A stretch of DNA of 64,000 bases from Anaerolineaceae bacterium. Lineage in GTDB: Bacteria > Chloroflexota > Anaerolineae > Anaerolineales > Anaerolineaceae. Positions within the stretch are counted from its first letter, which is position 1. Each line of letters begins with the position of its first letter. The DNA lies in the NCBI GenBank assembly GCA_016841445.1, contig JAENZD010000001.1, forward strand, positions 310,001 to 374,000, in the 5' to 3' direction. Of this stretch, positions 1-8,712 are shown piece after piece. The notes under the pieces were generated by a model. The model saw only the letters and a program-made list of their open reading frames with translations. It made no database searches and was not told the DNA's origin. Made by a program: the position numbers and the translations under genes.

Positions 1-61
1 ATTCAGTGCGTTTTGGAAATATTCTTTCGTAAGTGACACCCTGGTCATTTGAAAGAATTAC

Positions 62-1213
62 TTGAAAGGAATGAAAAGCCGGGCTATACTTCAACCCATG
101 AACACCCAAGCATACTCAACCTGGCTCGAAGTCGATTTGGGGGCTATCAAGCACAATATCAAATTAATTAAGAAAATGACCGGCACGAAATTGATGGCGG
201 TCATCAAAGCTAACGGCTATGGCCATGGCGTGATGGCGGTGGCTAAAGCAGCTGAAGAAGCCGGTGCGGATTGGTTGGGGGTTGCCCGGATGGAAGAAGC
301 GCTGAACCTTCGGAATGCCGGGATTGCCACTGAGATCATGGTGCTTGGCTATACTCCAGCCGTCCTTATCCCTGAGGCTGTTCAGCATCAAATACATGTC
401 GCAATCTATGATATTGAAATGGCGCAGGCATATGCAGCATCCGCCAGAAATAGCGCTGGTGTCCTGAAGGCTCACTTAAAGGTTGAAACGGGGATGGGAC
501 GTTTGGGTATGGATCCGGAATTAGCCCTCAATTTCTTGTCCAACCGCAAGAACCTCACCAATATCGAGATTGACGGGATTTTTACGCATTTTGCACGAGC
601 TGACGAGCCAGTTATCGATAAAACCCGCGAGCAGCTGTGTATTTTCAATCACCTTTTGGGTGAATTACGTTCGCTGGGCTTATGTCCGGAAATGATCCAC
701 GCAGCCAATTCGGCGGCTGTGATCAATTTCCCAGAGGCTTATTTTGATATGGTCAGGCCCGGGATCGCGATCTTTGGGTTGGATCCATCACCGGATACGC
801 CTCTTTCCAGCTCATTTCGAAAAGCACTGACCTGGAAAGCCAGGCTGACCTCCGTTCGCACGCTGCCGCCTGGACATGGCGTAAGCTATGGTTCTGTGTA
901 TGTGACCTCGAAAGAAGAACGGATAGGTGTGATCCCCGTCGGTTATGGTGACGGCTACCGCCGGGTTGATGGACAGCAGGTGCTGGTGGATGGCAGCTAT
1001 GTGGATGTGGTCGGACGGGTATGCATGGACCAGTGCATGCTGCAGCTCGATGATCTCCCGAATGCCCGACCGGGTGATGAGGTTGTTTTGCTGGGTGAAC
1101 AGGCTGGACAAGCCATAACGGCTGGTGATCTGGCTGAACGTTGGGGGACCTTGAATTACGAGGTGGTTTGCGGGCTGGCAGACCGGCTGCCAAGGGTTTA
1201 TTTTGAGTCATGA
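62..1213 (+). CDS. alr: Alanine racemase
   Basis: Interconverts L- and D-alanine with pyridoxal phosphate, supplying D-Ala for peptidoglycan. The N-terminal PLP barrel carries the family motif AVIKANGYGHG, placing the Schiff-base lysine at residue 49. The C-terminal domain has the second catalytic tyrosine in HGVSYGS (Tyr276). At 383 residues it is full length. The start is uncertain: TTG at 62 opens the frame, ATG at 71 sits directly on an AAAGGA, and ATG at 98 would give the N-terminus most typical of the family (TWLEVDLGAI shortly after Met). The stop overlaps the next start by four bases (ATGA), so the PHP gene is translationally coupled. Confidence 0.95.
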   Translation: MKGMKSRAILQPMNTQAYSTWLEVDLGAIKHNIKLIKKMTGTKLMAVIKANGYGHGVMAVAKAAEEAGADWLGVARMEEALNLRNAGIATEIMVLGYTPAVLIPEAVQHQIHVAIYDIEMAQAYAASARNSAGVLKAHLKVETGMGRLGMDPELALNFLSNRKNLTNIEIDGIFTHFARADEPVIDKTREQLCIFNHLLGELRSLGLCPEMIHAANSAAVINFPEAYFDMVRPGIAIFGLDPSPDTPLSSSFRKALTWKARLTSVRTLPPGHGVSYGSVYVTSKEERIGVIPVGYGDGYRRVDGQQVLVDGSYVDVVGRVCMDQCMLQLDDLPNARPGDEVVLLGEQAGQAITAGDLAERWGTLNYEVVCGLADRLPRVYFES

Positions 1214-1884
1214 CAGAGAACGGGGAAAAACGCCTGCGGGTTGAACTGCATGTGCACACGATTGGCTCTCACGACAGCTTAATGAAACCCCAGAAAATTC
1301 TGGATCGCTGCGATCGGTTAGGAATTGACCGGATTGCTGTGACGGATCATGATGTGATTTCCGTTGCGCTCGAGATGAAAGCCCTCGCACCGCACCGTGT
1401 GATCGTGGGAGAGGAAATTCAGACCAGCCAGGGCGAGATCATTGGATATTTCTTGACGGAACTTATTCCTGGGGGGCTTGATCCCATGGAAACCATTCAG
1501 CGGCTGCGTGCACAGGGCGCAGTGATCAACATTCCGCACCCGTTTGACGCCCTTCGTACACCTAATTTCACCCGAGCGCAAATAGAAGAAATTGCACCGC
1601 ATGTCGATGCCCTTGAGACGTTCAATGCTCGCTGCATCACCAATGTGCCTAATGAGAAGGCAAAAACATTTGCGCAAGCGAATGGCCTGCTGGAGACGGT
1701 GGGTTCCGATGCCCATTCACTCCTTGAATTGGGAAAAGCCAACCTGTTGATGCAGGATTTCTGGGATCCAGAGACGTTTTTGACTGCTTTAAAAGATGCC
1801 AAACAGATAACGAAAAAATCTTCTCCCCTTGTTCACTTTTCTTCAAGGTTCGCAAAATTTTATAAGAAGTTAGACCAGAGATAA
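1210..1884 (+). CDS. PHP-domain metal-dependent phosphoesterase
   Basis: A 224-residue single-domain PHP protein. Visible metal-site motifs are HVHT (residues 14-17), VTDHD, IPHPFD and a C-terminal GSDAH. Members of this stand-alone group hydrolyse phosphoester bonds in nucleotides or small sugar phosphates; the substrate cannot be read from the sequence. It is coupled to alr by an ATGA overlap, but no functional link to alanine racemisation is evident. Confidence 0.88.
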   Translation: MTENGEKRLRVELHVHTIGSHDSLMKPQKILDRCDRLGIDRIAVTDHDVISVALEMKALAPHRVIVGEEIQTSQGEIIGYFLTELIPGGLDPMETIQRLRAQGAVINIPHPFDALRTPNFTRAQIEEIAPHVDALETFNARCITNVPNEKAKTFAQANGLLETVGSDAHSLLELGKANLLMQDFWDPETFLTALKDAKQITKKSSPLVHFSSRFAKFYKKLDQR

Positions 1885-2050
1885 GTTCTCAACCTTTGAT
1901 ACTAAATTTATCATTTCTCTTTTGCAAAGGGTCTTGCCATGGGATGAGGGATAGACAGAATCACTGGTTTGTGGAAAATCACCTTCGCATTTCAATATCC
2001 AGTGTATAATATCTCTTGAAATATTTTTTAATTTAATATAAGATGTTAGT

Positions 2051-2089
2051 TGAGGAGGGATTCTTAGTACATGTTCTAAGACCCCCTCA
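2051..2089. other. Inverted repeat in the alr/PHP to zinc-ribbon gap
   Basis: TGAGG at 2051 pairs with CCTCA ending at 2089, and CTTAG (2063-2067) pairs with CTAAG (2076-2080), with an unpaired internal section. No clean U-run follows, so this is either a weak terminator for the upstream pair or a leader structure of the gene at 2163. Nothing else was recognised in 1885-2162. Confidence 0.4.
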
Positions 2090-2162
2090 GAAGCAGGAAA
2101 TTTTCAATTAATCTCATTTCTCTACAATATTAAACACATTTTTTAGATGAAAGGTTCTTATT

Positions 2163-2555
2163 ATGAAACAATGTCCATATTGTGCAGAAGAAATACAGGA
2201 TGAGGCGATTGTTTGCAGGCACTGCGGTCGTGATTTATCAACTGGGCAGGTATCTGGAGCGCCAGTTGGTTATCAAGGCGCACCAGCCTATGGTGCACCT
2301 GTGGTTAATCAAAAGGCAGAAGCCAAGAAGAAAGCATCAAATGCTCTCACAATGTCGATTATTGGCTTCTTTTGTTTTGGGATTATCTTGGGGCCAATAG
2401 CTATATCTCAAGCCAGCCAGGCAAAAAAGATATTGAACCCCGCTGATGACGGTTATGGAAACGCCACTGCTGCAATCGTTATCGGTTGGATCGTTGTTGC
2501 CCTTTACGTGATTGGTCTTTGTATCACTGGGATTAGCTTTATCGCTCAACAATAA
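2163..2555 (+). CDS. Zinc-ribbon / DUF4190 membrane protein
   Basis: 130 residues. The N-terminus has two CxxC knuckles (CPYC and CRHC, residues 4-22) forming a zinc ribbon. A flexible Gly/Ala/Pro-rich linker follows, then two hydrophobic segments (about residues 60-80 and 98-125) around a small-residue DUF4190-like loop. Such proteins are common in Gram-positive and Chloroflexota genomes and have no assigned function. The start ATG follows an AT-rich leader without a strong Shine-Dalgarno. Confidence 0.75.
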   Translation: MKQCPYCAEEIQDEAIVCRHCGRDLSTGQVSGAPVGYQGAPAYGAPVVNQKAEAKKKASNALTMSIIGFFCFGIILGPIAISQASQAKKILNPADDGYGNATAAIVIGWIVVALYVIGLCITGISFIAQQ

Positions 2556-2666
2556 AACTTCACTAATCTGATAAAGTGTATAAAATATCAATTTAAGGAT
2601 TGATCTATCATTCAACGTCTATCATCTCGGCAAAAATATTTACCGGTACCTCTAGGGTTAAGCGGG

Positions 2667-2999
2667 GTGTTGATTGCCAGCCATCTAATTGAACCCTCTG
2701 GATTGCCGGAAATTTGTCTTTTTAAAATACTGACTGGCATTCCCTGCATGTTTTGCGGTTTAACCAACGCTTTTCATGCCATCATTTTGGGGCGGATGGA
2801 AGCAGCTATGCACTTTCACCCGCTGGCTTTTTTTGCCCTGGGTTTGGTCATCTTCCTGCTGGTTTTCAGCGTTTTGAAATTAATTTTCTGGAAAGCTTTC
2901 CTGTCAATGGTCAGTGTTGAGGGTACTCTTTTAAAAGTCGCCTTCGTCATTTTTACAGTATTTTGGGTCTATAGGCTTAGTGCAGGGACTTTGATTTGA
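2667..2999 (+). CDS. DUF2752-family small membrane protein
   Basis: About 110 residues with the family signature CMFCGLTNA followed by HPLAFFA and hydrophobic helices. The start is unclear: GTG 2667 or TTG 2670 are possible, while an in-frame ATT at 2610 behind AAGGAT (2595-2600) would add 19 codons ahead of the first helix. The stop of that frame is at 2601, so the gene cannot extend further. The role of DUF2752 is unknown. Its position after the zinc-ribbon membrane gene suggests co-transcription. Confidence 0.7.
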   Translation: MLIASHLIEPSGLPEICLFKILTGIPCMFCGLTNAFHAIILGRMEAAMHFHPLAFFALGLVIFLLVFSVLKLIFWKAFLSMVSVEGTLLKVAFVIFTVFWVYRLSAGTLI

Positions 3000-3049
3000 A
3001 ATACTCGACTGATGATTAGGCACTGCCCTTGAGACTGAAAGAAGTGAAC

Positions 3050-3541
3050 CTATTTTCCGAGTTTGCCAAACGAGATTCTAAATAAGAGAAAATCCCAGGT
3101 GTTACCAAGCAAGTTCCCCATTTGGATCATCTTCATCGCCACCTCAAGCAGTTGCGTTTTCTTCTCCCCATAAGTTTTAATAATTTCCTGTCGTACATCC
3201 CCGTCCCGCGCACCTTTGTTTTCAGCCCAGTGCTGTGCATATAACAAAGCCGGCACTTCTTCGTCTGGGCAGTTATGTAAAGTACCTGAAGATAGTGCGT
3301 TGATTTCTTCTTTCGTTAATCCGGATTTCAATGCCATTTTTGTATGGGCATACTGGCAGTACCGGCACCCGTTAACTTCTGTGACTGTGAGCATGATCCG
3401 CTCACGGAATGATTCGGAGATCACATCCCCGCTCATTAAGCTTTTGATTTGTTTTCGGTGTGTGAAAATTTCAGAGGCATCCTTGATGATGTCTCCCAGA
3501 CGATGATAGATTCGGCGTTTGAATTGTTCAGCTTCAGGCAT
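3050..3541 (-). CDS. Carboxymuconolactone decarboxylase / AhpD-like protein
   Basis: Alpha-helical AhpD-fold protein with the redox motif CRYCQYAH (CxxC plus downstream His), the signature of alkylhydroperoxidase-like members that reduce peroxides or act as thiol oxidoreductases. The frame can start at GTG 3577, but ATG at 3541 (MPEAEQF) matches family N-termini better and was chosen. It stands alone between two + strand genes. Confidence 0.85.
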   Translation of the reverse strand: MPEAEQFKRRIYHRLGDIIKDASEIFTHRKQIKSLMSGDVISESFRERIMLTVTEVNGCRYCQYAHTKMALKSGLTKEEINALSSGTLHNCPDEEVPALLYAQHWAENKGARDGDVRQEIIKTYGEKKTQLLEVAMKMIQMGNLLGNTWDFLLFRISFGKLGK

Positions 3542-3731
3542 GATGAAATCCCATGATGTAAAACAAAATTTTACCACTGATGTAAAGGGTGCCCCACAGC
3601 TTTCTGATGTTACGGAAATTATTGCAGTTTCACTATTTGTGCGTATCTAAAGTTCATGTATAATTGATTAAACATTGTTCACTCACCGAGGCATATTTAG
3701 AAATTATTTCACCTCACAATGAGAGGAAACC

Positions 3732-4595
3732 ATGCCTGAACAAAACAATCCCAAATACCCTGTTTTTATTATGTGCGGCAGAGATGCCAAAAGAAGAAAG
3801 CTGATGGAGGCATTAGACCCCGAAGGCAAGTATAAAGTTAAAGGGATGCTTCCATTTCTAGGGAAACGCCTGATCGATTGGCCGCTAGAAGAACTGCGAA
3901 AATCACCCTATGTTGACGAGATTTACCTTCTTGGGTTATCCCAGGAAGATATCACATTTGACTTCCCTGTGCATTATGTGCCCATCGAAACCATTTCTGA
4001 TGTTGGCAATAAAATGGCGGCGGGTTTGGATTATCTGATAGAACAGGGGAAAAAACCTGATTTGATTGTGATTGCGACATCGGATGCTCCGGGGATTCGC
4101 CAAAAAGAGATTGATGAATTCTTTGAGCAATTGGTCAATAGTGATGGGTCTGAATTTGTGATTTCACTTGTTCCGGAAGCGGTGGGTGAAGCAGCCTTTC
4201 CAAGATCCGGAAGGGTTATTGCCCGGTTCCGAGACTGCCAGGTTTTCCCCGGGGAGTTATATGCCTTAAGCCCGAGGGCAATCATGATAGGGCAGGAAGC
4301 GATCAATGAGTTCGGCCTACGACGGCGGCAGATCAACCGGTCAGCAAAGAAGATCAGCTTGGGACCCATGGTCCGGTACATTTCGAAGCGTCCTCAAACC
4401 TGGGGGTTCTTGCTGAAGTTCGCCTTGAAAATCGCTACCTTGCGTGATGCAGAAAGAGCTTTTGGCGCCGCTTTTAAATGTAAGACCAAGGGAGTGATCA
4501 TTTCCGAAGCGGGCTTTGGAATGGATATGGACCTGCCTGAGGATTATGCACGCCTGGAAGAATTTGTTAAGAAAACGAAATTGAGCCAGGTATAA
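3732..4595 (+). CDS. Nucleotidyltransferase-like protein (GT-A / NTP-transferase fold)
   Basis: 287 residues. The N-terminus (PVFIMCGRDAKRR, then KGMLPFLGKRLIDW) resembles the sugar-nucleotidyl and MobA-like transferase pattern: a Rossmann start, an invariant Lys and an acceptor strand. An acidic metal-binding segment (VIATSDAPG) follows near residue 115. The usual GG(x)GTRL P-loop is replaced by CGRDAKRR, so the substrate is uncertain. It sits alone with an AGAGGAAACC ribosome site. Confidence 0.6.
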   Translation: MPEQNNPKYPVFIMCGRDAKRRKLMEALDPEGKYKVKGMLPFLGKRLIDWPLEELRKSPYVDEIYLLGLSQEDITFDFPVHYVPIETISDVGNKMAAGLDYLIEQGKKPDLIVIATSDAPGIRQKEIDEFFEQLVNSDGSEFVISLVPEAVGEAAFPRSGRVIARFRDCQVFPGELYALSPRAIMIGQEAINEFGLRRRQINRSAKKISLGPMVRYISKRPQTWGFLLKFALKIATLRDAERAFGAAFKCKTKGVIISEAGFGMDMDLPEDYARLEEFVKKTKLSQV

Positions 4596-4775
4596 GCAGG
4601 ATTATTTCCTGTCCACAATGATTTAATTCCTGAATGATGGTTTAAATTTAAGTAGCAAAACAAGAAAAGATTTGGAACTAATATTCCATTCCAGACGTCT
4701 ACAAGTTAATTAATCCCACATATGGTGTAAAGCATGGGAAAAAAAATTTTCCCATGTTATAAAATGGAGGCTGAT

Positions 4776-5831
4776 ATGTCCAGCAAGTCAATTTCATTTA
4801 TCAGTTTCTTACTGGTAGCGATCTTTCTCTCAGCATGCAAACCCAATGCCGACATGCCAAACCCGGCTTCTGTTTACTGTGAAGAGAAGGGGGGTACATT
4901 AGAAATCAGGACAGACGAGAAAACGGGTGGCCAGATGGGTTACTGTATCTTCCCGGACGGCAGTGAATGTGAAGAATGGGCCTATTATCGGGGCGAGTGT
5001 AAGCCTGGTAACAGCCTTAAAGAAGCTGCCGATATGCCTAATCCGGCTTCAGTTTACTGCGAGGAAAATGGCGGCACATTGGAGATCAGGACTGATGAGG
5101 CTACGGGTGGACAAGTAGGGATTTGCATCTTCTCGGATGGCAGCGAGTGTGACGAATGGGCTTTTTACCGGGGTGAGTGTGACCCGGGTGACAGCCTATC
5201 GCAGGAAATCGGTATGCCAAACCCGGCATCGGTCTACTGTGAAGAGCAAGGCGGCACCCTCGAGATACGTGAGGATCTGGAAGGCGGCCAGGTTGGATAC
5301 TGCCGCTTTGGAGACGGCTCTGCCTGTGAGGAATGGGCTTTCTTCAGGGGTGAATGTTTGGTAGGTGGACTTTATCCCATTTCTATAGTTACAGAGGATG
5401 GCTGGAAAGTTTACCGGAATGAAAAACTTGGCTACAGCTTCCACTTCCCAGCTGATGCCACCATTATTTCCGCTGAAGACCCGATGAAGACCCTGACAAT
5501 CCAGGGACCTCCAGTCAATGGCGAATACTGGCCTTCGATTTTCTTCAATCACCCGTATGATCTCGCCGAGTACCAGGTCCCGGAAGGGGTTGGGCTGGAA
5601 GATTGGATGCTTGAGAATAATCTTTTAAAGGCTGAACGTTTGGAGGACACATTGATTGACGGAGAACTCACCATCCATCTGCGACAAAACACCGGTGATC
5701 AAGCCTTTCCTTCAGACCAATACTACTTCACCAGGGGCGGTCAATTATTCAGTATTGTGATCTTGCATACAGGGAATAAAGAGGATTGGACGTTATACGA
5801 TCATTTTCTTGAATCGATCCAATTCGATTGA
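4776..5831 (+). CDS. Lipoprotein with three tandem DUF333 repeats
   Basis: The start was placed at ATG 4776 because GGAGG (4766-4770) sits just upstream and the product then begins with a normal lipoprotein signal (FLSAC lipobox); the frame opens earlier at 4734. Three Cys-rich repeats of about 60 residues follow. Each reads MPNPASVYCEE, GGTLEIR, C-FxDGSxCxEWA, RGEC, the DUF333 pattern often labelled putative hemolysin. The remaining 160 residues start with YRNEKLGYSFHFP and form an alpha/beta domain seen in surface lipoproteins. It is probably anchored outside the membrane; its ligand is unknown. Confidence 0.82.
   Translation: MSSKSISFISFLLVAIFLSACKPNADMPNPASVYCEEKGGTLEIRTDEKTGGQMGYCIFPDGSECEEWAYYRGECKPGNSLKEAADMPNPASVYCEENGGTLEIRTDEATGGQVGICIFSDGSECDEWAFYRGECDPGDSLSQEIGMPNPASVYCEEQGGTLEIREDLEGGQVGYCRFGDGSACEEWAFFRGECLVGGLYPISIVTEDGWKVYRNEKLGYSFHFPADATIISAEDPMKTLTIQGPPVNGEYWPSIFFNHPYDLAEYQVPEGVGLEDWMLENNLLKAERLEDTLIDGELTIHLRQNTGDQAFPSDQYYFTRGGQLFSIVILHTGNKEDWTLYDHFLESIQFD
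4848..5360 (+). repeat. Three tandem ~180-bp coding repeats
   Basis: Direct repeats begin near 4848, 5028 and 5208 with a period of 180-183 bp, encoding the three DUF333 units. Units 1 and 2 are closest. Unit 3 lacks one or two codons in its centre (EDLEGG versus DEKTGG), showing duplication followed by divergence. Confidence 0.85.
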
Positions 5832-5862
5832 GGGTGATAATTATTGATACATTTTCTTAAAC

Positions 5863-5897
5863 GCATCCCTTGAGTAATCAGGGGGTGCTTTCTATTT
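5863..5897. terminator. Bidirectional terminator between convergent genes
   Basis: GCATCCCTTGA (5863-5873) pairs over all 11 positions, including G-T wobbles, with TCAGGGGGTGC (5878-5888) around a GTAA loop. A T-rich run follows on the + strand and A-rich sequence precedes it. It lies exactly between the convergent lipoprotein and permease genes. Confidence 0.75.
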
Positions 5898-6386
5898 AAT
5901 TAATTTGTTCAAACCATGTGCTAAATAACCCGCAGCCGGTGGCACGATGAAAGTGATCGCATATCGAATGAGTGCCACTTTGGGATCAAGCAATGCCATT
6001 TCGATTGGCAGACGTGTGACAGACCAAAGCGCCCAGGCTGTGATGAAACCAACAACAGAACCCAGCCCCGCACCTGCCTGGTAAAGACTGGCAACAATTG
6101 GAAAAGTTGAATAGGGGGAGCCAGGGAATAATCCACCAATAATGCACCCGATCCAAATGGCTTTTCCACCGGCTTGGGCACCCAGCCATTGGGATATCAA
6201 TTCTTTGGGTATTAAAACCTGCATCAGGCCGGCAATCAGAAAACCGGCCAGCAGCATGATCAGGTTTCGCCACAGGGTAGAGCCCGCGAGCTTCAACCCA
6301 TTTATCGCAACCTGCTGATCTCGGATCAATGCATAAATAAAGAGAGCGATAGCCAGCCCAACAAGAACCAGGGTTGTTGTATCCAT
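5892..6386 (-). CDS. Permease-like membrane protein (half-size ArsP_1/DUF318 type)
   Basis: 164 residues with about four helices. The segment LIPKELISQWLG, then GGLFPGSPYSTFP, resembles one half of the ArsP_1/DUF318 permease fold, whose conserved feature is a Pro/Gly-rich re-entrant loop. ATG 6386 is preceded by AGAGGAGA at good spacing; the longer frame from 6413 has no such site. A half-size permease would need to dimerise. Substrate unknown. Confidence 0.65.
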   Translation of the reverse strand: MDTTTLVLVGLAIALFIYALIRDQQVAINGLKLAGSTLWRNLIMLLAGFLIAGLMQVLIPKELISQWLGAQAGGKAIWIGCIIGGLFPGSPYSTFPIVASLYQAGAGLGSVVGFITAWALWSVTRLPIEMALLDPKVALIRYAITFIVPPAAGYLAHGLNKLIK

Positions 6387-6606
6387 CTGTGATCTCCTCT
6401 TTTGATTTTTCATTTATCCCTTACTCCGGAATTTTAATTTTATCAAAAATGTAGATTCTTCGTATCAAACAGTTTCTATGAATTGATCTTCCAGTAAAGC
6501 TGGCAATGATTGAGAAAACGAACACAATTCATGATACCCCATGGGTGTTCTGTTACAGTTATGTGAGATAATTAAAGCGAACAGGAATCTGATTTTGGAG
6601 GTGGAG

Positions 6607-7080
6607 ATGGACAAAAGCGATGCGTTTTTTATGGGAAAGGCCATTGAGGCAGCCCGGGATGCTCGTAAAAACGGCAATCACCCTTTTGGCGCGCTGATTG
6701 TGGATCCGGACGGTCATATTTTGGTTATTGGAAAGAATGCAGTAGTCACAAGCCAGGACTGCACCGCTCACGCTGAATTGGTCGCCGTGCGGCAGGCTTC
6801 GATGACATACGATCGCAAGGTATTGGCACAATGTACCTTATTCGCCAGCACAGAACCCTGTCCGATGTGCAGCGGTGCGATATATTGGTCACAAATTCGG
6901 CGTGTTGTCTACGGGCTCAGTCAAAAGGGATTATATGAACTGATCGGTTCCCCCTCTGCAGATGAACTGCTTCTTTCGTGCAAAGAGGTATTCTCAAGGG
7001 GTGATAAGGTGATTGAAGTTGTCGGCCCGTTTATGGAAGATGAAGCAAGAAATGTGCATGTTGGCTTCTGGAAACCGTAA
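6607..7080 (+). CDS. Cytidine/guanine-type nucleoside deaminase
   Basis: Zinc-dependent deaminase of the CMP/dCMP deaminase superfamily, with HAE (in CTAHAELVAV) and PCPMCSGAIYW supplying the catalytic Glu and the zinc ligands. Start ATG 6607 follows GGAGGTGGAG; the frame is open from 6541 without support. At 157 residues it has the size of guanine deaminase-like or TadA-like enzymes. The N-terminal FMGKAIEAA-HPFGALIV and missing tRNA-binding tail favour a free base or nucleoside deaminase over TadA. Confidence 0.85.
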   Translation: MDKSDAFFMGKAIEAARDARKNGNHPFGALIVDPDGHILVIGKNAVVTSQDCTAHAELVAVRQASMTYDRKVLAQCTLFASTEPCPMCSGAIYWSQIRRVVYGLSQKGLYELIGSPSADELLLSCKEVFSRGDKVIEVVGPFMEDEARNVHVGFWKP

Positions 7081-7199
7081 AGGTTTGTCGAAAATGAAAA
7101 TATAAAAAGTAAGCTATTTGGGTATGAGCGTTGGTATTGATCGGGAAGAAAACCTCATCTTGGTTGTCCAAATTTTCAAAATAACGAACGGAGTTGCCT

Positions 7200-7760
7200 A
7201 TGAAGAAATTATCAGGTTGGATCCATCAGATCAGCAAGGGGTGGGTTGTCCTGGCGGCTTTGATCTTGTTTGTTCTGTTTGCAGCATTTGTGTTGCCCCA
7301 GCAAGCTGAACGCGCAGAGGTCTACAGTGGTGAGGTTGGTTCACCGGATACGTCTTTTTTCTACACAGCACAGAAGCTGTATCAATTCGCTGAAGAATAT
7401 GGACCGGAAGGCCGTGCGGTGTATATCCAGGCCCGTTGGACATTTGATGTTTTGTTTCCTTTGGTTTACGGATTTTTCCTGGCTGTAACCATCAGCTGGG
7501 TTTTTCGGAGGGCGAGTTTGCCCGGGAAGTTCTGGCTGTGGCTGAACCTTGCACCTGTGTTAGGCGTAATTTTTGATTTCCTGGAGAATGCATCAACTTC
7601 CATTGTCATAGGGCGATTCCCGGAGCCAACGGGCGTCATTGACACCCTGGCGGGAATCCTGACCAGTATTAAATGGATCTTCGTCGGGAGTAGTTTTATT
7701 ATTTTACTAATCGGAATGGTGCTTACAGTTTTTCAGAAGCTTTTAAAAGTTAAGAAATGA
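7200..7760 (+). CDS. Four-helix membrane protein, unknown
   Basis: 186 residues. There is one N-terminal hydrophobic helix (residues 14-34), a soluble loop rich in aromatic and acidic residues (SPDTSFFYTAQKLYQFAEEYG), then three further helices ending in a basic tail. ATG 7200 lies downstream of CGGAG; a TTG at 7194 is in frame. No family was recognised. It faces the reverse-strand methyltransferase gene with only 12 bases between stops. Confidence 0.6.
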   Translation: MKKLSGWIHQISKGWVVLAALILFVLFAAFVLPQQAERAEVYSGEVGSPDTSFFYTAQKLYQFAEEYGPEGRAVYIQARWTFDVLFPLVYGFFLAVTISWVFRRASLPGKFWLWLNLAPVLGVIFDFLENASTSIVIGRFPEPTGVIDTLAGILTSIKWIFVGSSFIILLIGMVLTVFQKLLKVKK

Positions 7761-7772
7761 ATATTGCATGTC

Positions 7773-8711
7773 TCACGCATTTCGTTTCCTGACCAATGCC
7801 ATATAAGAGGCGTAGACTCGCTTGTCAAATGGGGTCAGCAGATCAAGCAGAAAAGCTAATAAATTTAGCAGCGGAAAAATCAGAAATGAGAGTCCAAAAA
7901 TGAGCATCTGGAAAAATTTTGTGATCTGATTCTTGTTAAACCAGCTGTTTCTGACGGTGGTGATATAAACCAGGTACAGGATCGACGTCCAGGATTTAGA
8001 GGGGAAATATTCTTTGATAAGTTCCAGGTTGTTTTCTTCAAACATCTCAAGGTAACCATTTCGCAGGACGTTGAAATAATTAAACGGGATCTTGTGGGAT
8101 GGGTACACATCGCCTGGTCCAGAGATAAAGCAGTATCCACCGGGTTTAACCACTCGCGTTATCTCCTGCATGTGTTTCCGTGGGTTCTTGACATGCTCAA
8201 GGACAAAATTACTGATCACATGATCAAATGAGTCTGAGAGTATGGGCAGTTGTTCCGGTGAAGCATTTAGATCTGGATAGTCTTCTTTGAGTGGTTTGAC
8301 ATTCTTTTGGGAAAAATCCTTGACTGTCAGGCATTTCTGGGGATCTATAAAGGAAAGCTCATGGCGGTTTTCGGGTTCAATAAATAGTACCGGTTCTCCA
8401 TTAATATATTGATCAATCCATTGCTTTAATTTTTTGTCAGCTTTGATGAATCCTATGCCACCTCCTGCAAATATTGTTGAAATGATACGGGAGTCGATAT
8501 GATGGCTGTAGAATGTATTCAGCTTGAAGAGAAAGCGGTGATCTTGCTCACCCTCATCAGTAAAGGACCCGACGAAATCAACCATGCCATGATGGATTTC
8601 GTAGCTTTGACCGCTTGCTTTATCAATGAGGTTGTCCTCTTTAATATAGAAATTTGGAGAAGCGTCATCTCCGGGATGTTTGAGAAATTTTATAGAATCA
8701 TGGATATCCAT
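7773..8711 (-). CDS. SAM-dependent methyltransferase with C-terminal membrane segment
   Basis: 312 residues. The N-terminus (NFYIKEDNLIDKASGQSYEI) looks like a small Trm112-type knuckle domain. The centre is a Methyltransf_11-like core with the post-motif segment SFDHVISNFVLEHVKNP and VVKPGGYCFISGP. The C-terminus contains hydrophobic stretches (LIFGLSFLIFPLLNLLAFLLD), suggesting membrane association. It begins one base after the stop of the radical SAM gene and is the last gene of a three-gene reverse operon. The target is probably a glycan or lipid-linked intermediate, by context only. Confidence 0.82.
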   Translation of the reverse strand: MDIHDSIKFLKHPGDDASPNFYIKEDNLIDKASGQSYEIHHGMVDFVGSFTDEGEQDHRFLFKLNTFYSHHIDSRIISTIFAGGGIGFIKADKKLKQWIDQYINGEPVLFIEPENRHELSFIDPQKCLTVKDFSQKNVKPLKEDYPDLNASPEQLPILSDSFDHVISNFVLEHVKNPRKHMQEITRVVKPGGYCFISGPGDVYPSHKIPFNYFNVLRNGYLEMFEENNLELIKEYFPSKSWTSILYLVYITTVRNSWFNKNQITKFFQMLIFGLSFLIFPLLNLLAFLLDLLTPFDKRVYASYMALVRKRNA

Positions 8712-8712
8712 A

